Source: Maritimibacter sp.
GTDB taxonomy: Bacteria > Pseudomonadota > Alphaproteobacteria > Rhodobacterales > Rhodobacteraceae
Assembly: GCA_002695005.1 (NCBI GenBank)
Contig: NZNT01000029.1
Location: forward strand, 372,001 to 436,000
Reading direction: 5' to 3'
DNA length: 64,000 bases
Shown: positions 1 to 7,289 of the stretch, piece by piece
Layout: every line of letters begins with the position of its first letter
Numbering within the stretch: position 1 is the first letter of the stretch
Notes under the pieces: generated by a model
Seen by the model: the letters and a program-made list of their open reading frames with translations, nothing else
Database searches by the model: none
What the model was told of the DNA's origin: nothing
Position numbers and translations under genes: made by a program

Positions 1-346
1 AAAGGCCTGCATAGGGGGCCCAGTAGTCCCAAGCGCCCTTGAAGAGCAGGAAGGCATAGGCGAGGCAGATCGCGGCGGAGATCAGGGCAAGCACCCTGCG
101 CGGGCGAGTTGAGAGCAGGCCCGTGATGGCATCGACGCCCAGATGCATCGTCACGCGCACCCCGTAACTCACGCCGAGAAGCACGAGCCAGGCAAAAAGG
201 ATCAGGGTGACTTCGAGCCCCCAGATCAGCGATTCATTGAAACCGTAGCGAAGGACCACGTTGACGAAGGTCACGATGGTCATGAGGCCCAGGATGACGG
301 CAATCGCCGTTTCCTCGAAGCCCCGGCGGTGTCCCGGCGCGCTCAT
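1..346 (-). CDS. dctQ: TRAP transporter small permease, DctQ family (partial, C-terminus outside window)
   Basis: Reading the minus strand from an ATG at 346 gives an open frame to the window edge (115 codons). It begins MSAPGHRRGFEETAIAV and contains hydrophobic stretches around residues 14-32 and 45-62 with the WGLEVTLILFAWLVLLG segment, then a third helix near residues 85-105. This is the topology and sequence style of the four-helix DctQ small membrane subunit of TRAP transporters. In the family, DctQ joins the large permease DctM and receives solute from DctP. The dctP gene lies directly upstream on the same strand, 84 bases away; dctM is expected beyond the left edge. Family assignment is secure; the substrate is unknown. 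Confidence 0.88.
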   Translation of the reverse strand, partial: MSAPGHRRGFEETAIAVILGLMTIVTFVNVVLRYGFNESLIWGLEVTLILFAWLVLLGVSYGVRVTMHLGVDAITGLLSTRPRRVLALISAAICLAYAFLLFKGAWDYWAPYAGL

Positions 347-430
347 GGCGGACGTCCCCCGAACCTGTGTTGAAATGGATGGAAAAAGGGCGGCCCGGAC
401 GCATGGCCCGCGCCGCCCTGCGCGCATGTA

Positions 431-1441
431 TTACATGCTGGCGTTGATCTCTTGTGCGGCAGCGATGTTGTCGGCGCCTACGTCGCCTTCGAACTGCTCC
501 CACACCGGTTTCATTGCGTCGACCCAGGCCTGACGCTGCTCCGGCGTCAGCTCGCGGATCACGCCGCCAGCGTCGAGGATGGCCTGACGGTTGTCAGCAT
601 CGACCTCGGCAATGGCTGCGTTGCGCTCCTCGGTTACCTCATCGAGGATCGTGGTGAACTGCTCACGCACGTCGTCGTCGAGGCTGTCGAGCCAATCGAC
701 CGATGCCACGACCATGTAGTCGAGAAGACCGTGGTTGGTCTCGGTGATGCCGTCCTGAACTTCGAAGAACTTCTGCCCGTAGATGTTGGACCAGGTGTTC
801 TCCTGCCCGTCGACAACGCCGGTTTGCAGCGCGCCGTAGACTTCGGAGAAAGCCATCGGCTGGGGCGAGGCGTCGAGCGCTTCCATCTGCGCGACGAGCA
901 CGTCGGACGGCTGCACACGGAACTTGAGGCCAGCGGCGTCAGACGGCATTTCGAGCGGCTTGTTGGCCGAGAACTGCTTGAGTCCGTTGTGCCAGAACGC
1001 CATGCCCTGAAGGCCGCGGCGCTGCATCGCGTCTTTCATGCCTTCGCCGGTTTCGGATTTCTGGAACGCTTCCACGGCATTCATGTTCTTGAACATGAAG
1101 GGCAGGTCGAAGATGCGGTAGACCTTGGTGAAGGTCTCGAATTTCGACAGCGACGGCGCGGCGAGCTGAACGTCGCCCTGAAGCATGGCTTCAAGCACCT
1201 GGTCATCGTTGTAGAGCGTCGAGTTGGGGTAGACCTCCATGCAGGCGGTCCCGTCCATCTCGGCGTTCACGCGCTCCATGAGAAGGCTCGCGGCGATGCC
1301 CTTGGGGTGCTTGTCGGTGTTGGTAACGTGGCTGAACTTGATCACCATTTCACCGTCGTCGCAGGCGGCGATGGCGGCGGTACCGGCGAATGTGCCGGCG
1401 GCGAAGGTGGCGGCTGTAAGTGCCGTTGTCAGGACTTTCAT
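431..1441 (-). CDS. dctP: TRAP transporter periplasmic solute-binding protein, DctP family
   Basis: The product has 336 residues with a signal peptide (MKVLTTALTAATFAAGTFAG, cleavage near AIA-AC). The mature start has the pattern of DctP proteins (IKFSHVTNTDKHPKGIAA). The mid-region FRVQPSDV carries the Arg that in TRAP binding proteins salt-bridges a carboxylate, and VVDGQENTWSNIYGQKFFEVQ is the family's second signature. It should bind an organic acid, probably a C4-dicarboxylate, in the periplasm and deliver it to DctQM. It sits upstream of dctQ and downstream of dctBD on the same strand, which supports dicarboxylate use. An SD-like GGAGGAGAG precedes the ATG. The exact ligand cannot be read from the sequence. 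Confidence 0.92.
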   Translation of the reverse strand: MKVLTTALTAATFAAGTFAGTAAIAACDDGEMVIKFSHVTNTDKHPKGIAASLLMERVNAEMDGTACMEVYPNSTLYNDDQVLEAMLQGDVQLAAPSLSKFETFTKVYRIFDLPFMFKNMNAVEAFQKSETGEGMKDAMQRRGLQGMAFWHNGLKQFSANKPLEMPSDAAGLKFRVQPSDVLVAQMEALDASPQPMAFSEVYGALQTGVVDGQENTWSNIYGQKFFEVQDGITETNHGLLDYMVVASVDWLDSLDDDVREQFTTILDEVTEERNAAIAEVDADNRQAILDAGGVIRELTPEQRQAWVDAMKPVWEQFEGDVGADNIAAAQEINASM

Positions 1442-1612
1442 GATCTCTCCTCCATGTATCTCCCGGCCCCGAAGGGTCCGCAGCTATGTGGCGAGGAGTC
1501 ATGCAAAGCGGCAAGGGCTGATTTGACGCAGGGACATGACGAGAAAAAGACAAATATTATCAGTTATTTAACGGATACTATTCCAGGCCGTTAGCGGACG
1601 GGTGCGCCAAGG

Positions 1613-1663
1613 TGTGCGCAATCCCGCACGATGTTCGCGCCAGTCTGTGCGAGATTTCGCACA
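1613..1663. promoter_or_regulatory. Tandem palindromes, probable DctD binding sites upstream of dctP
   Basis: Two related 18-bp inverted repeats lie in the 352-bp gap between dctD and dctP. They are TGTGCGCAATCCCGCACG (1613-1630) and TGTGCGAGATTTCGCACA (1646-1663). Both fit TGTGCG-N6-CGCAC, and their centres are 33 bp apart, about three helical turns. The pattern matches what I recall of rhizobial DctD upstream activating sites. On the minus strand a -10-like TAATAT lies at 1559-1554, which would put the site centres about 75 and 108 bp upstream of transcription start. I see no -24/-12 sigma-54 promoter here. The rest of the gap shows no gene. That these are DctD sites is inference. Confidence 0.6.
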
Positions 1664-1793
1664 CTTCGAGTCGTCCAGAGTTCTCCTAGATGTTGCGCGC
1701 CTTTGGTGCGCTCAGCCCTAATTGCTTTCAAGCCACGCAGGCTCTGGAAAGCGAGCCCTCCACGCCCCCCGAGGCAGAGAACAAGTGTGCGGA

Positions 1794-3020
1794 TCAAATC
1801 CGAAAGTCTTCAGGTTTGATCCCATGCCGCGCGAGCTTGTCATAAAACGTCTTGCGCGGGAGTTTGAGGCTGCGCGCGGCTTCGGTCGCCTGACCTCCGT
1901 GGTTGCGCAGCGCTTCGATGAGAAAGGCGCGTTCAACTTCGGCCATGCGCTCGGCAAGCCCGATGTCGCCATCGCCGACCGGCTCGGCGATCCCCATGGC
2001 ATAGCGCATGGCGGCGTTCATCAGGGCGCGGGCGTTTCCCGGCCAGTCCTTTGACATCAGGCGTTGAGTCACCTCGGTCGGAATCTCGGGCATCGGCAGG
2101 GCTGCCTGTTCGCAGGCGATCTCAACATAATGGCGGAAGAGGACGGGAATATCCTCGCGACGTTCCTTCAGTGGCGGGATGTGGATTCGGGCGGCCTCCA
2201 GCCGGTAATACAGATCCGGGTTGAAGGTGCCCCGGTCCGCCATCGCCGCGAGGTCCTGATAGGTGCCCGCGAAAACACGCGGGGCTGCGGGGGTTTCGAG
2301 TCGTTCGAGCAGGGCGAACTGGGTGGGTTGTGACATGCCCGCCACCTCGTCCACGAAGATCGAGCCGCCTTCCGCATCTTCGAATGTCGCCGCAAGGGAG
2401 TCCGGGGTCGTTCCCGCGCCCGCGATCTTGATGAAGGGCCCGCGCGATTGGGCGGACAGCAGGTGAACGACTTCGGCCATTTTCGAGGTGCCGACCCCCG
2501 GCTCGCCCGTGATCAGCACATCCGCCATCGTCCGGGCGACAGCGCGGGCATCGGCGCGCATCTTTTCCGACAGGGCCGATGTCCCGCGCAGGAGGCGAGC
2601 GGCTGCGTCCCCGGCCTCGACCTGCGCTTTCAGTGATCGGTTTTCCAGAACGAGGGCGCGGGTCTTGAGCGCCTTTTCCACCACGGCGAGGAAATCGGCG
2701 GGCGCGCAGGGTTTTTCGAGAAAGTCGAACGCCCCCGCAGCCATTCCGCGCACCGCAGTCGGCACGTCTCCTTCGCCGGTGAGCAGGATCACGGGCAGCT
2801 CGGGGTCCGCGTCGTGGATGAAATCGAGCAGTGCGAATCCGTCTTTTCCCGGCATGCGGATATCGCTCACCACGACGCCCGCAAACTCTGCCGTGACGTG
2901 ATCCTTGGCCTCGATATAGCTGCCCGCCAGAACGGGCGCGAGGTCGGCCAGTTCGAGCGTCTGGCCCAGCGCCTCGCGAACCGCGGCATCATCATCGACG
3001 AGGAGCACGCGGCGCGTCAT
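1794..3020 (-). CDS. dctD: DctD-type response regulator with degenerate AAA+ domain lacking GAFTGA
   Basis: The product has 408 residues: a receiver (about 1-120; acidic pocket D9/D10, phospho-acceptor D53 in VVSDIRMPG, K103), an NtrC-type AAA+ domain (about 140-345) and a Fis-type helix-turn-helix (about 377-397, TEAARSLKLPRKTFYDKL). Walker B is intact (FVDE, D224/E225). The Walker A region reads GEPGVGTS (172-179), with Thr at the position of the conserved Lys. The stretch that should hold the sigma-54-contacting GAFTGA loop is absent: GPFIKI runs almost straight into the Walker B segment. It overlaps dctB by four bases (ATGA). It should control dctPQM, but probably not by ordinary sigma-54 activation. 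Confidence 0.85.
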   Translation of the reverse strand: MTRRVLLVDDDAAVREALGQTLELADLAPVLAGSYIEAKDHVTAEFAGVVVSDIRMPGKDGFALLDFIHDADPELPVILLTGEGDVPTAVRGMAAGAFDFLEKPCAPADFLAVVEKALKTRALVLENRSLKAQVEAGDAAARLLRGTSALSEKMRADARAVARTMADVLITGEPGVGTSKMAEVVHLLSAQSRGPFIKIAGAGTTPDSLAATFEDAEGGSIFVDEVAGMSQPTQFALLERLETPAAPRVFAGTYQDLAAMADRGTFNPDLYYRLEAARIHIPPLKERREDIPVLFRHYVEIACEQAALPMPEIPTEVTQRLMSKDWPGNARALMNAAMRYAMGIAEPVGDGDIGLAERMAEVERAFLIEALRNHGGQATEAARSLKLPRKTFYDKLARHGIKPEDFRI

Positions 3021-4747
3021 GCGGCGGCTTCCAGACCGGATGGGACGAGCTCGACGGTGAAGACCGCGCCTCCTTTGGGGTGGTTCGAGCCCCGTATCGC
3101 CCCGCCGAAGCTCTGAACCAGCCCGTAGGAAATCGAGAGGCCAAGGCCCATGCCTTCGGCGGCCCCGACTTCTTTCGTCGTGTAGAACGGATCAAAGACC
3201 CGTTCAGGGTCGGCAATCCCCGGGCCGGTGTCGCGCAGGGTCAGCCGGACGTTCGGACCTGCCGGGGCGAGCGTGATTTCCATGCGCCGGGGCGTGCTGC
3301 CGCCCATCGCATCGACGGCGTTCGAGATCAGGTTCACGACGACCTGCTGCAATCGCACCTCACCGCCGCGGACCATAACGGGGTTTTCCGGTGGCGTGTA
3401 ATCGACCGCCACTTCGTGCCGGGTGATCTTGTCCGCTGTCATCTCAAGCGCGGCGGAGATGACGGTGACGAGGTCGACATCCGTGATGGGTCCGCTTTCC
3501 TGCCGGGCGAAGGCACGCAGGTTCTGGATGATGCGCCCCATGCGGCGGGCGAGCTCCGAGATGCGGCCAAGGTTTTCGCGGGCCGCCTCAGGCTTGCCAC
3601 GGTCGAAGAACAACTCCCCGTTCTCGGCGAAGGAGCGGATCGCCATGAGCGGCTGGTTGAGCTCGTGACTGATGCCCGCCGACATCTGGCCAAGCGCCGA
3701 TAGTTTACCAGCTTGGACCAGTTCGTCCTGCGCACGCTTGAGCGCCGCTTCGGCCTCTTTCCGTTCGCTCACCTCTCGGCGAAGGTTCTCATTCGCGCCG
3801 GTGAGTTCCCGCGTGCGGTCCGCCACGCGTCCTTCCAGCTCCGCATTCGCCGCTGCTTCGATGGCGAGCCGGTCAGCCAGCGCAGCGCGCTTTTGTTGCA
3901 CGAAAAAGAGTATGGCGCCAAAGCTCACCAAGGCGCCCGCGGTAATGAGGGTCCAGAGGATCGCCGAGGCGAGCGCGGAAGAGCTGTCGATCAGGATTTC
4001 CGCGGACAGTCCGATGGTCGGCAGGTCACGCTCAAGGTGAATGGCACGGGCCGGGAGGTATCGGTTTCCGTCGATCCGCCAGATCTCGCGACCATCCACA
4101 AGTCTTTCGCTGTAGGACGGCATCCCTTCGGATCGGTCCGCAAGGACGAGGTCGCTGCGGTTCGTCACGAAAACCCGGTTCGCGCCATCCGTGAAAAAGA
4201 CGGCGGGTGCATCGCCGGGCCAGTTATCCTCGATCTGCGCGACCGAGACGCGGGTCATCACCGCTCCGACCACCTCGCCCACCTCCGTCTGGACGGGGGC
4301 GGCGAAGGCGAAGAAACGGCGCGGGCCATTCGGGCCGGAGACAATCTCGCTCGTCGTGCCGAGTGCGCCGTTCAGCGCCCGGTCCAGAGGCGGCTCGGCA
4401 GGGTCGCGGGCGAGAGAGCTGCCGTCGCTGCCTGCCGCGACATGGCCCAGCCGGTCGACCACGGCGACATCCGAGGCCCCGCTCATGTCGGCCATGCTTT
4501 GCACCACGACGCGCGCACCGTCCCCGTCACCGCCCCAGATCAGAAGCCGCTCGAGATCAGGGTGGCGCGACAGGATTACGGCGAGTTCGCGGTAGCGGAA
4601 AAGCTGCCCCGTCACCCGGTCCGCGGCGAGCGACAGGTCGGCCTCGCCCCGTTCCGTCAGCCGGTCGAGCGTGGCCCGATACACGGTCCATCCGACGCTT
4701 CCGGACAGAAGCGCAGCGGCGATGACGAAGGCGAGCAGGCGATACAT
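3017..4747 (-). CDS. dctB: DctB-type C4-dicarboxylate sensor histidine kinase
   Basis: The product has 576 residues. A first membrane helix (about 5-22), a periplasmic double-PAS/Cache-like region (about 25-258) and a second helix (about 262-284) are followed by a coiled coil. The kinase core has the H-box GISHELNQPLMAIRSF (H361) and, further on, the N-box (NLISNAVDAM), the G1 box (DTGPGI) and the G2 box (GLGLSIS). This is the DctB architecture; in rhizobia DctB senses dicarboxylates and phosphorylates DctD. It is translationally coupled to dctD (4-bp overlap), and the dctP-dctQ genes downstream fit the role. About 50 bases separate its start from the neighbouring Anbu gene. Confidence 0.88.
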   Translation of the reverse strand: MYRLLAFVIAAALLSGSVGWTVYRATLDRLTERGEADLSLAADRVTGQLFRYRELAVILSRHPDLERLLIWGGDGDGARVVVQSMADMSGASDVAVVDRLGHVAAGSDGSSLARDPAEPPLDRALNGALGTTSEIVSGPNGPRRFFAFAAPVQTEVGEVVGAVMTRVSVAQIEDNWPGDAPAVFFTDGANRVFVTNRSDLVLADRSEGMPSYSERLVDGREIWRIDGNRYLPARAIHLERDLPTIGLSAEILIDSSSALASAILWTLITAGALVSFGAILFFVQQKRAALADRLAIEAAANAELEGRVADRTRELTGANENLRREVSERKEAEAALKRAQDELVQAGKLSALGQMSAGISHELNQPLMAIRSFAENGELFFDRGKPEAARENLGRISELARRMGRIIQNLRAFARQESGPITDVDLVTVISAALEMTADKITRHEVAVDYTPPENPVMVRGGEVRLQQVVVNLISNAVDAMGGSTPRRMEITLAPAGPNVRLTLRDTGPGIADPERVFDPFYTTKEVGAAEGMGLGLSISYGLVQSFGGAIRGSNHPKGGAVFTVELVPSGLEAAA

Positions 4748-4797
4748 CGGCAGGAGTCCTCAGGCGGCGGTCAATATAGGCCGCCGATGAAGCCCTG

Positions 4798-5535
4798 TCA
4801 CTTCTCCAGCACGAAATCCGGCAGCGAATCGAGTGCTTGCTTCAACGCCTCGCCCCAGCCGGACGAAATCTGCTGAAAATATGGGTCGTCGTCCTGAATG
4901 CGCGAGCGCAGGCCGAGGCGCAGGGAATCCGTCTCGTAAAGCTGAAAGTCGAACGGCAGGCCAACCGAAAGATTTGCCTTCAGCGTGGAGTCGAAGCTGA
5001 CGATCAAAAGCTTCAATGCTTCCTCGAAGCTCATTTCGGGATCGAAGGCGCGCACGAGGATCGGGCGGCCGTATTTCGTCTCGCCGATCTGGAAGAACGG
5101 GTTATCGCCGCTCGCTTCGATGAAGTTGCCCTCGGGATAAATCATGAAGAGCCGGGGCGGGCCCCCGTCGATCTGACCGCCAAGGAGCAGAGTGGCGCTG
5201 AAGGGACTCGCGGCCTTCGGGCCCGAGGCTTCGTGCATCGAGATCACGTCGCGCAGCGTCTCGGCCACCAGTCGTGCCACCTGAAACATCGACGGCGCTT
5301 CGAGGATCGAGGGCGACCGCTGGTCGTGTGCCTTGGTCCGCTCGTCGAGAAGCGAGACCACCGATTGCGTGGTCGCGAGGTTGCCGGCGGACATGAGCAC
5401 GAGCGCCCGGTCACCCGGCACCTCCCATGTCGTCATCTTGTTGAATGTCGCGATATTGTCGACGCCCGCGTTCGTGCGGGTGTCCGACATCATGACGAGC
5501 CCACGGTCGAGCATCATCCCCACGCAATAGGTCAT
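4798..5535 (-). CDS. anbu: Anbu, proteasome-type peptidase (family T1)
   Basis: The product has 245 residues starting MTYCVGMMLDRGLVMMSDTRTN. Removing Met exposes Thr1, and the proteasome catalytic partners follow at the right spacing: Asp17 (MSDTRT) and Lys32 (FNKM). The family is the ancestral beta-subunit Anbu (formerly 'predicted proteasome-type protease'), which forms open helical rings in published structures; its physiological substrate is not settled. Here it is the last gene of a four-gene minus-strand set with a transglutaminase, an alpha-E protein and a permuted ATP-grasp enzyme, the classical Anbu neighbourhood. Only 9 bases separate it from the transglutaminase gene, so co-transcription is likely. 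Confidence 0.9.
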   Translation of the reverse strand: MTYCVGMMLDRGLVMMSDTRTNAGVDNIATFNKMTTWEVPGDRALVLMSAGNLATTQSVVSLLDERTKAHDQRSPSILEAPSMFQVARLVAETLRDVISMHEASGPKAASPFSATLLLGGQIDGGPPRLFMIYPEGNFIEASGDNPFFQIGETKYGRPILVRAFDPEMSFEEALKLLIVSFDSTLKANLSVGLPFDFQLYETDSLRLGLRSRIQDDDPYFQQISSGWGEALKQALDSLPDFVLEK

Positions 5536-5544
5536 GTCAGCCCT

Positions 5545-6342
5545 TTACTGCTGTGCCACCTGTATCTGGACATCCAGCGTTTCGGCTGACCCACCGACTC
5601 GCGATCCGATAACCGGCGCAGCTTCGGTGTAATCGAGTCCCGTTGCAACGCGAACGTAGCGTGCATCGGGCGATTGTTTGTTGGAGACGTCAAAACCGAC
5701 CCACCCCAGCGCATCGACGTGAACCTCGGCCCAAGCATGGGTCGCGTCCTGTTCGACCCGGTCATCCATCATCAGGTAGCCCGAGACATAGCGTGCGGCG
5801 AAGCCCATTTCGCGCGCGCAGGCGAGGAAGATATGGGTGTGATCCTGGCAGACACCCTTGCCCTCCGCCACCGCCTCTTCGGCGGTCTGCTCCGGGTGGT
5901 TGCCGTCGACGAGATAGGCGACCTCGTCGCCAACGACGGCGAGGAGGGAGTGGAGGCGTTCGAGATCCGCCTCGCCCTCGATCTTTCTGATAAGCGCCCG
6001 GCATCCTGGGCCGCATTTCGTGAGGGGCGTTTCACGTTCATAAAGCCACAGCGGAGAGGGGCCTGGATGTGCGCCGACCACGCCGCCGTTGTCTTCGATC
6101 ATCACCTCGCCTTCCGAGGTAACGACCACCTCGGTCGCATCCCGGTCGAACGAGATCAGCTCGACCGTGTTGTTGTGATTGTCCTCGAAGGTGACTTCCT
6201 TCTGCCCGTTCTCGACAGTCGTGGACCAGCTGACCACCTGTTGCTGGTGGCCCGACTTGGGAAATTTCCGCAACTGTTGCAGGCCGTAGACGACGGGTTC
6301 GTCGAACCGGTAGCGCGTGACGTGTTTGATTCTCAGTCGCAT
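5545..6342 (-). CDS. Transglutaminase-like cysteine peptidase/amidase of the Anbu cluster
   Basis: The product has 265 residues from the ATG at 6342 (MRLRIKHVTRYRFDEPV). An upstream in-frame ATG at 6360 would overlap the preceding gene; I prefer 6342 because GAGGCGGGG lies just before it. An N-terminal beta domain (about 1-90) precedes a transglutaminase-like core with a complete triad: Cys165 (GKGVCQDHTH), His202 (THAWAEV) and Asp218 (WVGFDVSN). Bacterial members of this family usually hydrolyse or transfer amide bonds rather than cross-link proteins. With the ATP-grasp and alpha-E proteins it is thought to make or trim a peptide-like product, with Anbu as the associated protease; that role is inference. 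Confidence 0.88.
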   Translation of the reverse strand: MRLRIKHVTRYRFDEPVVYGLQQLRKFPKSGHQQQVVSWSTTVENGQKEVTFEDNHNNTVELISFDRDATEVVVTSEGEVMIEDNGGVVGAHPGPSPLWLYERETPLTKCGPGCRALIRKIEGEADLERLHSLLAVVGDEVAYLVDGNHPEQTAEEAVAEGKGVCQDHTHIFLACAREMGFAARYVSGYLMMDDRVEQDATHAWAEVHVDALGWVGFDVSNKQSPDARYVRVATGLDYTEAAPVIGSRVGGSAETLDVQIQVAQQ

Positions 6343-6352
6343 GGTCCCCGCC

Positions 6353-7288
6353 TCAGACATAGAAACGATAGTCTTGCTCGATCTGTTGTCCGAGCTCCCC
6401 GATCAGGCCGAGGATGCTCTGGATGTACTGGTGAAGACCGTATTCGAAGATCTGGTCGATGTCATGGTTGGACAGGCGCTGGGCCAGGTTGTCCGCGATG
6501 TCATTCGCCGTCGTGCGCGTGTCATAATCAGCCGCGAGGTAGTTGAGATTGTCGCGGATCTTGGACACGCAGAAATAGAGACTGCGCGGCATCCGCCGGT
6601 CCAGGATCAGGAACTGGGCGATGTCGCGGGCGTTGACCTGCCCACCGAACGCCATGCGGAACCCCCCGGAGGCCGAGACCGAGCGCAGGATCGTTTCCCA
6701 CTGCACGTTGTCGATGGACGAGCCGACCGAAAAGACCGAGGGCAGAAGAACGTAGTATTTGACGTCGAGGATACGCGCCGTGTTGTCGGCCCGTTCGAGG
6801 AACGTACCGATCCGCGCGAAATCGTAAATGTCGTTGCGCAGCATCGTGCCATGCGTCGCACCGCGCACCAGCGCCGTGCGCTGCCGGATGGCCTTGAGCG
6901 TATTTGGCAGGTCGCGTTCGCTTACCTTGCGGGCCAGCATTTCCTTCGAACGCATGTAGCAGGCATTCGTCGCTTCCCACACATCGGTCGTGAGCGCGGT
7001 GCGCACCATCCGCGCATTCTGTCGCGCCTCGCCGATCGAACACAGGACGGACGAGAAGTTGTCCTTGTCCCGCAGCATCCAGTCGACGGCCTGATCCTGC
7101 GTGATCTCTCCCCGATGCGCGGCATAGCCCTCGGCCACACCCGCGGTCTGCATGATCGAGCCCCACTCCATGCTGCCCGAGCGGGTCAGGCCAATGCGCT
7201 GGCCGGTCTCGATGAGGCGCGAGGAGTTCTCGGCCCGCTCGATGTAGCGGTACATCCAATAGAGGCCGTTTGCGGTTTTTCCCAGCAT
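6353..7288 (-). CDS. Alpha-E domain protein of the Anbu cluster
   Basis: The product has 311 residues, almost wholly alpha-helical. It carries the alpha-E signature at the N-terminus (GKTANGLYWMYRYIERAENSSRLIE) and the repeat-like ERADNTARILDVKYY further in. Alpha-E proteins have no established enzymatic activity; they accompany circularly permuted ATP-grasp ligases and transglutaminases and may act as a scaffold or substrate carrier. Here it begins one base after the ATP-grasp stop codon and ends just before the transglutaminase start, so the three genes are tightly coupled. It has the usual family length. Confidence 0.88.
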   Translation of the reverse strand: MLGKTANGLYWMYRYIERAENSSRLIETGQRIGLTRSGSMEWGSIMQTAGVAEGYAAHRGEITQDQAVDWMLRDKDNFSSVLCSIGEARQNARMVRTALTTDVWEATNACYMRSKEMLARKVSERDLPNTLKAIRQRTALVRGATHGTMLRNDIYDFARIGTFLERADNTARILDVKYYVLLPSVFSVGSSIDNVQWETILRSVSASGGFRMAFGGQVNARDIAQFLILDRRMPRSLYFCVSKIRDNLNYLAADYDTRTTANDIADNLAQRLSNHDIDQIFEYGLHQYIQSILGLIGELGQQIEQDYRFYV

Positions 7289-7289
7289 A

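Noticed and set aside
452-1594. Plus-strand ORF of 380 codons over dctP
   Set aside because: It is antisense to dctP, whose signal peptide and TRAP motifs are clear; the opposite frame has no recognisable domain.
1442-1600. Sigma-54 (-24/-12) promoter for dctP
   Set aside because: The nearest TTTGCAT on the minus strand has CC, not GG, at the -24 position, and another GG...GC pair is off by one base. Neither fits the consensus, and the regulator lacks GAFTGA.
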